Source: Caenorhabditis remanei (taxonomy: Eukaryota > Nematoda > Chromadorea > Rhabditida > Rhabditidae). From it: a stretch of 64,000 nucleotides of DNA. The stretch lies in assembly GCF_010183535.1 (NCBI RefSeq), contig NC_071332.1, positions 17,236,001-17,300,000 of the forward strand, in the 5' to 3' direction. The position numbers and the translations under genes were made by a program. The notes below the pieces were generated by a model, which ran no database searches, was not told the DNA's origin, and worked only from the letters and a program-made list of their open reading frames with translations. Below, piece by piece: positions 23,562 to 33,852 of this stretch (within the stretch, counting starts at the first letter, position 1; every line of letters starts with the position of its first letter).

Positions 23562-23679
23562 GAGGGGGGCAAGCATTCTTTATTTTGAAGTGAATAAAGT
23601 TGTTTTCAGTTCATTTTGAAATTGAATTTATAAAATGTGAAGAAAAGAATATCCAGATAAACTTTTTTTAGACAGATTT

Positions 23680-24670
23680 CTACATATTACATAGAGCCAT
23701 CTGTACTCGAATAGGCTTCACGGTTTTTGGGTTCGTTATTATTTCTGTTATTTCAGTAACTATTGGTGCAAGAAAAAGATCGATTGCAAGAAACCCAGGG
23801 ACAATCATTTCAGATACATAGCCATTCAAATAACAGACTGAAGCAATAACTATCATAATCTGAAAAGTTGAACACGTGTTAGACATATGTGTTTGAAAAG
23901 GACTCACAAGTTTCAATGTTCCAATACATTTTGTGTGGGTTGCGATGACATATTCGGAATGAGAGCTAGCAGATTTCTTGGTGAAAAAGTTGAGGGTCAT
24001 ACCGACAAATAGAACTACTTGCTGAGACATATAAACTACCTGAAGATTTTTATTAGTTATTAACCGTTTTTGTCAACTCACGAAGTATATCAAATACTTT
24101 TCATTTGGCATTGTCCCTCATAAATATCCTTAGCCACGCAAACCAGCCATCCTAACTCTTTAACAGCAACTCCTATGAATGTTACTGTCATTAAAACAAT
24201 AACGTTTTTCTTGGACATTGGTCTTTTGATTTCTTCAACCTGGTTATTGCTCATAAATCTTTGTATTGAAACTAAGAAAATAATCAACTGATATGATAGA
24301 GCGTACCAGTAAAGAATAAGTAAAGAACGATCTACAAAAAGAAAACGAATGAATCGGCAGAAAACTGAAAACTACACGTCTTTCTTACAACTTGAACAAA
24401 ACACATTCTTACATATATGGCAAAATTTCAGATACATGAAATACCAGTCCTGATAAAATAAGAGGGAAGTAGCCATATGTGATAATGTGGTACGAGTGAT
24501 TCATGAGAGGGTAAAGTGAGCTCTGATTAAATGATCCTTGAAAATTGAATGATCCAAAAACTCACTTTTTCATGGATCTCTCTATTCCTCCGAAATGCTA
24601 TAATAAACGAAGGTAAGCAGCACAGAAAACATAGCCCTAGTGGATAAATGGCGAGAGCAGAATAACTAAT
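23680..24670 (-). pseudogene. Class B receptor B6, 3' part (split by BEL element)
   Basis: Minus-strand pieces: end of exon 1 24665-24566 (YSALAIYPLGLCFLCCLPSF, AFRRN), exon 2 24522-24413 (SSLYPLMNHSYHII), exon 3 ~24331-24082 (YALSYQLIIFLVSIQRFM, MSKKNVIVLMTVTF), exon 4a 24039-23908 (VIATHTKCIGTLKL), exon 4b/5 23859-23680 (FLAIDLFLAPIVTEITEI). The 5' end of the gene is at 39572-39457. With one copy of the 5-bp duplication, exon 1 is 216 nt and in frame. The natural exon 2/exon 3 junction is out of phase with the conserved frame, and TGA follows QCQMKSI near the end of exon 3, so it probably carries at least one further frameshift. The exon 4/5 intron of B1-B5 is missing and a new intron splits exon 4, as in B7. 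Confidence 0.8.
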
Positions 24671-25461
24671 TGTTGTCAGTTTGACACCTCTAGAATTCAA
24701 CCTGCCAACTTAACGGCCCCATAATTCCGGGTCACACTGATTTTCCCCGCAAAATCCCCCGAAATTATAGTTCCAACTCATCTAGTCATTTATCTCTCTT
24801 TTTCTACTTCATTTCCCCTTTTTGTTCTACTCAAAACGATCAACTCTACCTAATTCTACTAATTTATTGCCGCGCCTCATTATTTAAACGGCGCGCGCTT
24901 TTGTCTACAGTATCCCGTTCGTCGCGGGAGTTAGATGTGCAGGCGGCGCCCAGCCTTTTTAGGCCAACGCCCGCCGCCTACTGACTCGCCTCGCCACCGC
25001 ACTACTACTACTTTTTACGCCAGGTTGCGGTCCGTTGGTGACGGATTTTTCCCCTATTTTTCCCTTTTATTTATTCCCTTTTATCTGTTCTCCTTCCCCT
25101 CTTTTCCCCTCTTAAACCGCTCTACAATCATCTACAAACCTCTACAAACTCTACGAAAACTCTACAAAACAGGTTTTGCCTGACAGGAAGGAGAACCGAA
25201 AGGTTTCCTCGCATCCCACAAGGGAGCGAGGTTTTACTCCTACACATTTTGCTCCACGGTTCCTGTCGCTGGTTTTTCCCTTTCTCATGTCCCTTTCTTT
25301 CTTCTAATAAACGGGTCATTGAGAAATTGTGTACTGTTTTGTCGTCTGCATAGCTTATCCGAAGGTTCTGCGGAACCGGGTCTCATACGGCGCATACAGG
25401 GGGTCTCCCTGGGTTATGACTGTGTCCTGGTCTTCGACTGGACCTACAGGCATTGTCAACA
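24671..25461 (+). repeat. 5' LTR
   Basis: 791 bp. An AT stretch (CATTATTTAAACGG, ~24882-24895) is a possible core promoter, followed by a GC-rich hairpin GGCGCGCGC. Five TCTAC words lie within ~25120-25170. AATAAA occurs at ~25306, a candidate poly(A) signal. Contains one GCATCCCAC (25211-25219). Confidence 0.95.
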
Positions 25462-25475
25462 TGGTGCATCGACGG
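25462..25475 (+). other. Primer-binding site, probably tRNA-Gly
   Basis: TGGTGCATCG directly after the 5' LTR is complementary to the CGATGCACCA 3' end of nematode tRNA-Gly(GCC), as I recall it; the match stops after 10 bases. Confidence 0.6.
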
Positions 25476-26102
25476 ACGGTCTGTTTAAGGTAGTAGAACT
25501 TCGAGTTCTCCCATCTACAAGCTACAATTCGAACCCAAGTCGAACCCGCTAGCCCTCCTGGCGTCTGAGCACCCCACTTCCACGAACTCGACGAAAAACG
25601 ACGAATTTCTACGGTTTCCACAAAGATATACTCGATCAACAACTTCTGGCAGCCCATTGAGGCGATATTCTACAAATTTTTCGCGAAAATTGCATCATCA
25701 GCGAAAAAATCTACAAAAAATCGATAAATCTACCACAAATATCGATAATTCTACATGAATCAGCTTCAAAACGTGATAAAATAATTTACTACACACGAAA
25801 AACTCTGATTCTCTCTTAAATTCTACATATCTAGCCAGAAAATGCCATACTCCATCGAGAAAATTCGAAAAATCGATAAATTCCGTCCTCGTGACGCATC
25901 AGTACCGAATCCGGTCGATTTCTACAAAAAATCCTGAAAAAATCTGAAAATCAGGTACTTCCGGGCTTTTTCGGCCTTTGATTGTCATTTTTTCCGAAAA
26001 AATCGGTCCATTTTACCCGAAAATCGATGTAAAACATCGAAATTATTTGAATTTATTTCAAATTATTTTTCGGAGGTATACGGTCGGCAATGCGCGAGTC
26101 AA

Positions 26103-26219
26103 TGTACGCAAACACCGATTGCGTACAATGCGCACTCGGTCGTGGACAGTACTCAACACGAAAAGTGTGCGCCGACGCTCAAAAATGAGCGTATTGTGAG
26201 TGAGGTGTATGCCATACAC
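26103..26219 (+). other. Cluster of three perfect hairpins in the leader
   Basis: Stems: TGTACGCAA (26103-26111) with TTGCGTACA (26119-26127); ACGCTCA (26175-26181) with TGAGCGT (26186-26192); GTGTAT (26205-26210) with ATACAC (26214-26219). All are perfect. Confidence 0.75.
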
Positions 26220-28579
26220 TCCGCACACACTCTTGCTCACTTTAAAAAATTTCCGATTTTTTTCCGAAAAATTCACGTGTTTTATCGATTTTCTCCCTTT
26301 TCCCCACAAAATTCGATGAAAATCGAATGAAACGTTGCATCCCATACAGGAAAAGGTAGGTTTGAGTTGAAAAATACTCAAAATTCAACGAAAATCGCAT
26401 AAAATGCATATTCTACAAAAAAAAATCGACAATTCGAAGCGGCAGCCCACCAATCGACGGATTTTCTGAAAATAAAGTCGCCAAACAGGCGCATTCTACA
26501 CAATTCCAGTCGTCACACACCGAGGAGGCAAAAAAGTCTACAAGTAGCCCACGTGATGCCGAAAATCGGCAAAAATCGCCACTAATTGGCGAAAATTCGC
26601 GAATTCCAGCGAAAACGTCTACAAATCGGAGTGGCAACCCACCCTTCTACTTAAAAATATCAACTGAACCATCGTAAGTTTTCAAATTCAAAAATTTCTA
26701 CGAAAAATCGCAAAAAATGACCAAAATCGGACATTTTTGCTGAAAAATTCCCATCGGTACCGCAAATCGGACCGATCGGCGTAGAAATGCCTCCCAGGTG
26801 AACGCGTGGCCGGAAAAACTTCCGAAAAGCCAGGGAGAAGCCCACTAAAAGCCAAAATTGGCTGGAAATTTACTATTCTGTTGTACTTGAGCTGAAAAAT
26901 GCCAAAAATTCTGAGAATTCTTAAAAAGAGAATATCCAGAACAGTATATTATCGATTTCACTAGGCGAATTGCTGCCCAAATTTTTAAGAATCATGAAAT
27001 TCCCACTGAAAATTATTTTCGAAAAATTTCGAAAATCCAAAAATCGATACAAATCGATTCAAACTGATTTCAATCCACTTAATAATGGATACAATCGGAG
27101 CAACCCACTTTTCAAGGGAATTAATGCCCGAATTTCGACAAAAATCAGAAAATTTTTCATGGGAATACGATTTCGAAAAATTCGAAAATCAATAAAAATC
27201 CAAACCGATGAAAAATCGATTTGAGAATGATTCTTACTTATTATTTCAATTTTATAAATCGGCGCAACCCACTTTTAGAGGGTAACCTATGCCCGATTTC
27301 TGCCAGAATCCAAAATTTCCTCGAGAAATTAATTTCGAAAATTTTCGAAAGTCTTTAAAAATAAATTTCGAATATTTTTAAGACTCTAATGATTCTGATT
27401 CATTGAAATAATGGATTCCCTAAGCAATTCGCCATAGTTAGGCCAAATTCTGATCGATTTTGTGACAGATCAGCCAGATTTCACTGAAAATTCAGTTGAA
27501 AAATTTGAAAGATTGATAAAAATTTTCGGCGCGAGTAATCTCGAAGCTCCAAAAGCCCAGCAATCCATAAAAAGTGAATGCCACGGCCGACGAAGAAAAA
27601 TTTAGTAAGATTGATAGCCCACACATCAGAAAGTCAGAAAAATTCGGCTGAAAATATTGGATAATTCCCAAAAATCGATAATACTCGATTTTAATATTTT
27701 CACAGCACCCCCACAAACACTAAGCATAGTCAACAAGGCATGCCAAAAAGCATTTTTGCTAGGGTAAGTGCTGCCCAAATTTTCATTTTTCTGGAAACTC
27801 AGGAAAACATCCAATCTGAAAAAATTCGGTTGATTGGTAGAAAATTTGGCGGAAAATATTGGAAAAATTCCAAAAAGTCGATAACATCCGACTTAAATAT
27901 TTTCATAGCACCCCACAAACACTATTCATAGCCAAAAAGGCATGAAAAAAAAGCTGTTTTGCTAGGGGAAGTGCTGCCCAAATTTTCATTTTTCTGAAAA
28001 CTTAGAAAATTTTCAAATCTGAAAAATTCGGATGAAAATTTTTTGTGGAACTTCTGATCTACATCATACTTTCCTACTTAAGGAAGTATCAGAGCCTTCA
28101 TAAGGTCACTCGCAGCCCACCTTTATCTGAATTCAAGAAATTTTCACTGAGATTTCTGAAATTTTGGAAACATTCCAACTGGTAGTAAGCCAAAGGTTAT
28201 TCTGATTTGTCTGTCATGACTCAAAAGTGATTCTAAACCGAATCCAAGAGACCCAGTAGTCTTTCCGAAAAAAACCGGAGTGATTGATCAGAATTTAACA
28301 ATTTCGATAAAAACCTGTCAATCTAGTTATTCCAAAAAGAATTTCCGATGACCAAAGCCTTCTATTGACTACAACGACAATAGAAATCCGATTGCTTACA
28401 ATTTTTTAGAAGCACGGAATTCAGAATTTTGGCTTGAAATTGTACCTTTTTAAATACATTCATATCACTTCTTGCTTTGATATTCTAATAATCCCCTGAA
28501 ACTGTTTCCGTATAGTCATATGCGCTCTCTTAAAACTCTTCTCTCTCCGAAAACACTCAAACATTACTGATTCTTCCAG

Positions 28580-29120
28580 AATGTCCTCGACACCCAACCT
28601 CCCACCATCGTGCAACTCGCCAAGGAAGGCGGAGAACTGAAGAGGAAGAGAAAGAGAATAAAGGAGAGAGCATCCCACAAGGAGACAGTCCAAAAGGAAA
28701 GAAGGAAAGAGCAGTCCCACTCTGGCCAGTGGTCCAAGTCGATCACAAAACAAGATTGTAGTGAGGGAAACCCCACTCAACGACGAGGACACTCGCTCCC
28801 TTCGCATTCCTGAGGAAAGCCAGTGAGTTAAACTAAAAAAAAATAACTATCAACTTAAAATAACAAGTCTCTTCTTCCAGAAGAAGTCGGTGGACATCGC
28901 AAGTGCATCCACACAAGTATGGACACGTGAAGCCGCAACCCGCATCATTCAGTGCAGGTGTCGTCGTGTCATCTGGCAAGGGATCCCTATTGAAGGCGTC
29001 ATCCTCCGGATGCTCTCGTGACATAACTCACACTTTGGTCGGCAGCCCACTTCACCATTCTCTTGTTAATTTTTTGTTATTGTTATGATCATTGTTGACC
29101 CATGGTAACCCACTGAATAA
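28580..29120 (+). other. Possible spliced exons in the leader
   Basis: An acceptor TTCTTCCAG ends at ~28579, followed by an open frame to 28813 with a very basic stretch (KRKRKRIKERASHK). A donor-like CAGTGAGTT at ~28820 and an acceptor TCTTCTTCCAG at ~28880 bracket an intron. AATAAA lies at ~29115. This could be an accessory ORF or just a spliced untranslated leader; I cannot tell. Confidence 0.3.
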
Positions 29121-31269
29121 ACCTATTGACTAATTGATACACAGGCTCAGCTATTTGTGCCACCTATCAAAGGCCAGTCCACCTCGAGCAACATACGGAT
29201 TTTCAGCACTGTTGACTCCGGTCCCTTGCATAACAAGCCAAGGTAAATAAAGTCAATAGGCTCCTCGGGTTAGAACATCATATAAAAGAGCCAAAGTAGT
29301 ATGATTTGGAAAAAAAAGACAATCACAATGTGTTGCAGATGTGAGGAAGCAATCACGGGACTACAAGAAGAAGCCCTCTCTTGTTAGCAGAGGCATCCCA
29401 CGTATTCCTACTGTTGCTCTTTTGTCATTTTTGCACATTATTCAGTACTCAGAAAATAAAGTAAAATCCTGGATATATCCAACTGTGATTTACTTATTGA
29501 TCATTCACGAGTTATTACACTCAATTTATATTTGATCTCTTTTTTGTTGCTACTCTTGTACGACTGTGTCCCCCGGAATGTTGACCAAGATGACTGGAAA
29601 GAAACAAAAACCTACGAGTACAAAATTCAACATTCATTAGAGCAATTCTATTTAACATCTACAGATAAGGCAGGGAATAAATCCGCCAACCACGGCTCGG
29701 TAGAAGAGTTGGGTAACCCTTATGGACAGGGAAGCCCTCACTTGAAGAACACAATAGTGTTGAATCATACAAGAGTCAGTATGAAAATTGAAAAGACTGC
29801 GATACTTGACGTATTCTATCTATGAGACTAGATTCCACGAATTTCGGTATCTTGCTGAGGACCGGAGGGTGTCTGTTTCCGGCCAGTTACAGACATTAAA
29901 AGAGGATTACACCAGGCTGACCTATTATAGTGGCAGTATGTCAGGCAGCCCACTAACATCAACACCTGTAATTCCTTGGCACTACTACGACATCTAAATA
30001 TGTCTGAATCACTGAAATGTGTACAGTTTCGTTGTTTTCAACCATATTTCAATTAATAGTGCATCCCGCGAAGTAAAGAGCTGAAGGCAGTCCCATCTAC
30101 AATCAGAAATAGTAATACTGAAAAGTTTCTACGTTGATTTAATTTGACAATTCCATCGTTGAAGAGACGGTTCGATGTGATAACAACTTCTACAATTCAT
30201 GTTGACACACGTTGTTGAACTGGACAAAATCTACATTCAAAGAGACATGACTATATGTACTCCTACAAATCATTCCAGAGTCTCTCCGAAAGAATTAGTT
30301 TTCGACACTCCTCTGCGAGAAGATGAAAGATGTGAGCGTTTTTAGCGCGATCACTAGTCCTTCTTTTCTGTGAATCAGTATCCACGAGATCTACGTGGCA
30401 TAGTCAACGAGATACCAGATTCATCCACATCTTCGTGTAGAAAGACGTTGGAGTCTGAGAACCGGACGACATGAGCCGGATGACATGTTCGGACCAGAAA
30501 AGCGAGTTCTCTACGGTAGGAGCAAACCTATCTTCATGACGTCGAAGAAAGGGTCAGATGGAATTTAGCAGTTTCATCTGATGCTCATCGACTAAAGATA
30601 TCAAACTCACATCAAACAGTCTCAAAGAGATAGTGGTAGACCATCCACTAACATCTACACAGACAGACGGAGCGGCAGGCCGACGGCGTCAGAGGTTACA
30701 GGGGGCTAGCTACCCGATAGGAAATAATGTACAACCTATCCTGGCCATGGCTAGATACCGTCCTAAAAGGCCAGTGACCTAAAAGTATCCGCGAAGTCAG
30801 CATGTTGTTTATTGGAGCGGCAGAGCTATAAGTACCACACGGTCCTGACATCGCGCAAATGCAGGCCTGTGCGGGAGATGGGAGAGCTCAGTGATCTAAA
30901 AGGATCCGATATTACACATGTGTAACACGGTGGCAAGACAGGTCTAGTACTAGTACTAGATCATGAGATCGAACCACTGGAGTTATAAATTTATACTGTC
31001 CATCAGTCACAGCTATACTACAAAATGCATCTACAGTATTCATCAGATACAATATCTACAAGAACATCTACGTTATCCACAACATCCAACACCCCAAGAT
31101 CAGGGCATAGTCCCGACTCAACTATTTCCTGTGCAACTTGGGCAACATCCCAGAACGTCCCACGCTTCCTTTTTTCTTTCGTTCAGATAATGTCCAATTT
31201 AGTTTCAATTAAAATTTTCTAGGGTACTGTTATCATCGTTCAATCGAACAACTCCCAACTCTTCCAACC

Positions 31270-33852
31270 ATGACCCAAAAATCTACTGGTATCCCACAGA
31301 ATACTGCTACGACAGGCACCTCGCTCGGTCGAACTGTCACCGGACCAGCGAAACGTAACATCGACAACACTGTCTACGCAGCTAATAAGCATGCAACTAC
31401 TTGCAAAAGGTTCCTCACGAACCTCAATAGCTCCAACATCACTCCGTCTACGGATCAGTTGAAAAAGCTCGATAGTATGCTTATGGAAACCCACAAGCAA
31501 GTAGCCAACCTGAAAGCTCTCCCAACATACGTTGCGGGAAAAAAGGCTCACCAGCTCGTTAGCGAATCGGCTAACAAAGAAAAATTCCATAAGGAATTAG
31601 ATGATTACCTCAGCATCTCGCAGTACTTGACATCCATTGCCACAGGCGAGGAATTGATCGAGCAACTCGAGAAGGTACTGTCCGAACACGGTCAGACGTG
31701 TAGCCAATTTGACGAGAGCATTCACGACGCCAACTCGGCAGTCGAATGCATGGGACAGCTAGTCATCGACCCAATAACCGGCGAGCTGGTTGAGTTTGAC
31801 CCCGAGCATCCCACTGATGATGAGGGAGTCATTGAGCAGCTCACTAGAGAGCTAGAGATGAAAGAGAAATTACTCGAGAAACAGATGGAGGATGCTCGTG
31901 AAAATGAGACGGATTATGCTGAACATCCGACGCCACTCGCAAGAACCGAGATAGAGCAACAGTATAAACCAAATGAGGAGTCGGTTGACTTGCCGGTGGG
32001 CTCTAACTCAAAAAGAGAGCTGATAGATTTGGAAACCGATACGGAGAAAGTTGAGTTAGAACGCCAAGCCAAGGCTGCCGAAGAGCAGAGGCTCCGAGAT
32101 AAGATTGCCGCGGTTGATGGACAGCTTGGGAACAGAGGAGTCGCAGCGCCAACACCCAACGGGTCTATCGACGAGAACCAATCGATTGAAACTACTCCTC
32201 GTAGCACGACTCACACGCATCCCACCATTCCCGAGACAAACATTTCATCTCAGCCCTCTCAAAATAACAACAACAGAGAGAAATCAACTCATCCCGACGT
32301 ATCGTCAGCTTCTGACCAAACCCAACTCTTGATCCTTCAACACATTGAGAGACTTGAACGCCAAAGAGAGAGAGATCAAAAGTATCACAATGATCAGGTT
32401 GCCTCTTTGGCTTCTAGTGTTGAAAGAATGTTCACGGTTATGCACAATGCTAATCAGAGAGCAAAGGACACACGTCAACACGATGGCGAAGTTATGCCAT
32501 CAGAAGACGAGGATGAGTACGCTAGGAGATATATGGAAATGGGAGACTCACAAAACGACGATTCACATACGAATCATCGCATCCCACACTCTACTCCTCG
32601 GCCTAAAACAGTCCCCGCTCATCTGAAGAACGTCACCTTTGACAATATCAAGTCGAACCTTATCACATTCAACGGCACAGCCAGCTTCTACCTCTTCCGA
32701 ACTACATTCTACGATTATGTTATCAACAACCCACACTTCTCCAAAGAGCATAAGCTCGTGTTATTAGAAAGTCAGCTGAAAGGACCAGCACTTCAGTGTC
32801 TCTACCACCTGGAAGATCCAGAAGAATCCGTTCGTCTCACGTTCAAAGAACTTGTGAAGAAATACGGACAAAAATGCGACAAAATGACACTGCATTACAG
32901 AATCGCACGACTCCCATTCCATGCCACCGATTTCAATCGGATGGCTGATGATCTACGTGCGCACAGAAAGCTATTGAGTGAGATGAAGGAGAGAGGAATG
33001 AACGTCGATGACGAAATGATCATCAAATCGTTCTGCACCAAACTCCCAAGACACATCAAAGCTAAACTGGTCCCACTTGTCCACAAAGATAATCTGACTT
33101 TCGAGATGGTACATGACGCAGTAGAAGACGAGATCGCTCAACTGCAAATCCGAGAGACCTTCTTTGAAGAGGTAGAGCCTGAGCAAAGAAGAGCCAATGA
33201 AATTCCAGCAGCTATCCACGCGGCGGATGCCCATCAGTCGCATCCCACTGGAAATTTCTACAGAAACAACAACACACAGCAGTTCAACAGAAACACTCAA
33301 CGCGGTGGCCACCAGGGCGGTAGTGCTCAGAGAGAATATTCTCGGCAACCCACAAACGGGAGCTACCAAAATAACTACTCTCAAAGCAACAACTATTCGA
33401 GAAACCCAGAGCCAAGACCATCACCAAATAACTTCACAGACACCTCAGGTGAAACTCTGGAAGAATACTACAAGCCAGGGTATTCTGGCCCGAATCTGAG
33501 TATTATCAGATACTCATTCCCATTCGACAAGCCAGAGAAACAATCTCAATGCAACGTGTGCAACATGCCACACCACCCGATTCGGTGTCCACTGCCGAGC
33601 ACAGAGTTCAGGAAAATGTTGAAAACCAAAGGACTGTGTGAGTTATGTACCGGCAAGTCCCACAATATTGAAACTTGCAACTCAAGATTCATGTGCGGCT
33701 ACTGCCGAGGATGCCACCACATGGGAGCATGCCCACAGAAAGAATTCTACAGAAATTTGGCCAACTTCCCATCCGGGGCTGGACCAATCGTCAGAGAGGA
33801 GACTCAGAAAAAAAAATTCTTTCGTGCCAACCCACGAACCCCATCTCAATAA
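31270..33852 (+). CDS. BEL/Pao gag
   Basis: 860 aa. The first 200 residues hold a helical region; residues ~190-400 are charged and coiled-coil-like; residues ~460-630 match the DUF1759 (Gag) region of BEL elements. The C-terminus (from ~760) has three Cys/His clusters. The middle one, CELCTGKSHNIETC, is a canonical CX2CX4HX4C zinc knuckle; the flanking CNVCNMPHHPIRC and CGYCRGCHHMGAC are variants. Role: capsid formation and RNA binding in cytoplasmic particles. The start ATG is the first in this frame after the leader. It ends 215 bp after the pol frame opens. Contains four GCATCCCAC words in two different codon phases. Confidence 0.9.
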   Translation: MTQKSTGIPQNTATTGTSLGRTVTGPAKRNIDNTVYAANKHATTCKRFLTNLNSSNITPSTDQLKKLDSMLMETHKQVANLKALPTYVAGKKAHQLVSESANKEKFHKELDDYLSISQYLTSIATGEELIEQLEKVLSEHGQTCSQFDESIHDANSAVECMGQLVIDPITGELVEFDPEHPTDDEGVIEQLTRELEMKEKLLEKQMEDARENETDYAEHPTPLARTEIEQQYKPNEESVDLPVGSNSKRELIDLETDTEKVELERQAKAAEEQRLRDKIAAVDGQLGNRGVAAPTPNGSIDENQSIETTPRSTTHTHPTIPETNISSQPSQNNNNREKSTHPDVSSASDQTQLLILQHIERLERQRERDQKYHNDQVASLASSVERMFTVMHNANQRAKDTRQHDGEVMPSEDEDEYARRYMEMGDSQNDDSHTNHRIPHSTPRPKTVPAHLKNVTFDNIKSNLITFNGTASFYLFRTTFYDYVINNPHFSKEHKLVLLESQLKGPALQCLYHLEDPEESVRLTFKELVKKYGQKCDKMTLHYRIARLPFHATDFNRMADDLRAHRKLLSEMKERGMNVDDEMIIKSFCTKLPRHIKAKLVPLVHKDNLTFEMVHDAVEDEIAQLQIRETFFEEVEPEQRRANEIPAAIHAADAHQSHPTGNFYRNNNTQQFNRNTQRGGHQGGSAQREYSRQPTNGSYQNNYSQSNNYSRNPEPRPSPNNFTDTSGETLEEYYKPGYSGPNLSIIRYSFPFDKPEKQSQCNVCNMPHHPIRCPLPSTEFRKMLKTKGLCELCTGKSHNIETCNSRFMCGYCRGCHHMGACPQKEFYRNLANFPSGAGPIVREETQKKKFFRANPRTPSQ

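Larger units (their letters stand above)
25462..31269 (+). other. Retrotransposon 5.8-kb leader, no long ORF
   Basis: No reading frame over ~100 codons on the sense strand. It contains three adjacent perfect hairpins (26103-26219), many TCTAC words in its first 1.3 kb, a ~205-bp tandem duplication (~27670-27800 against ~27875-28005, sharing GTGCTGCCCAAATTTTCATT), and about ten GCANCCCAC words. A block at 28580-29120 looks like spliced exons with AATAAA downstream. The function of such a long leader is unknown. Confidence 0.7.

Noticed and set aside
24935..25319. Short ORFs in both LTRs
   Set aside because: Same sequence in both LTRs with no domain; non-coding LTR read by chance.
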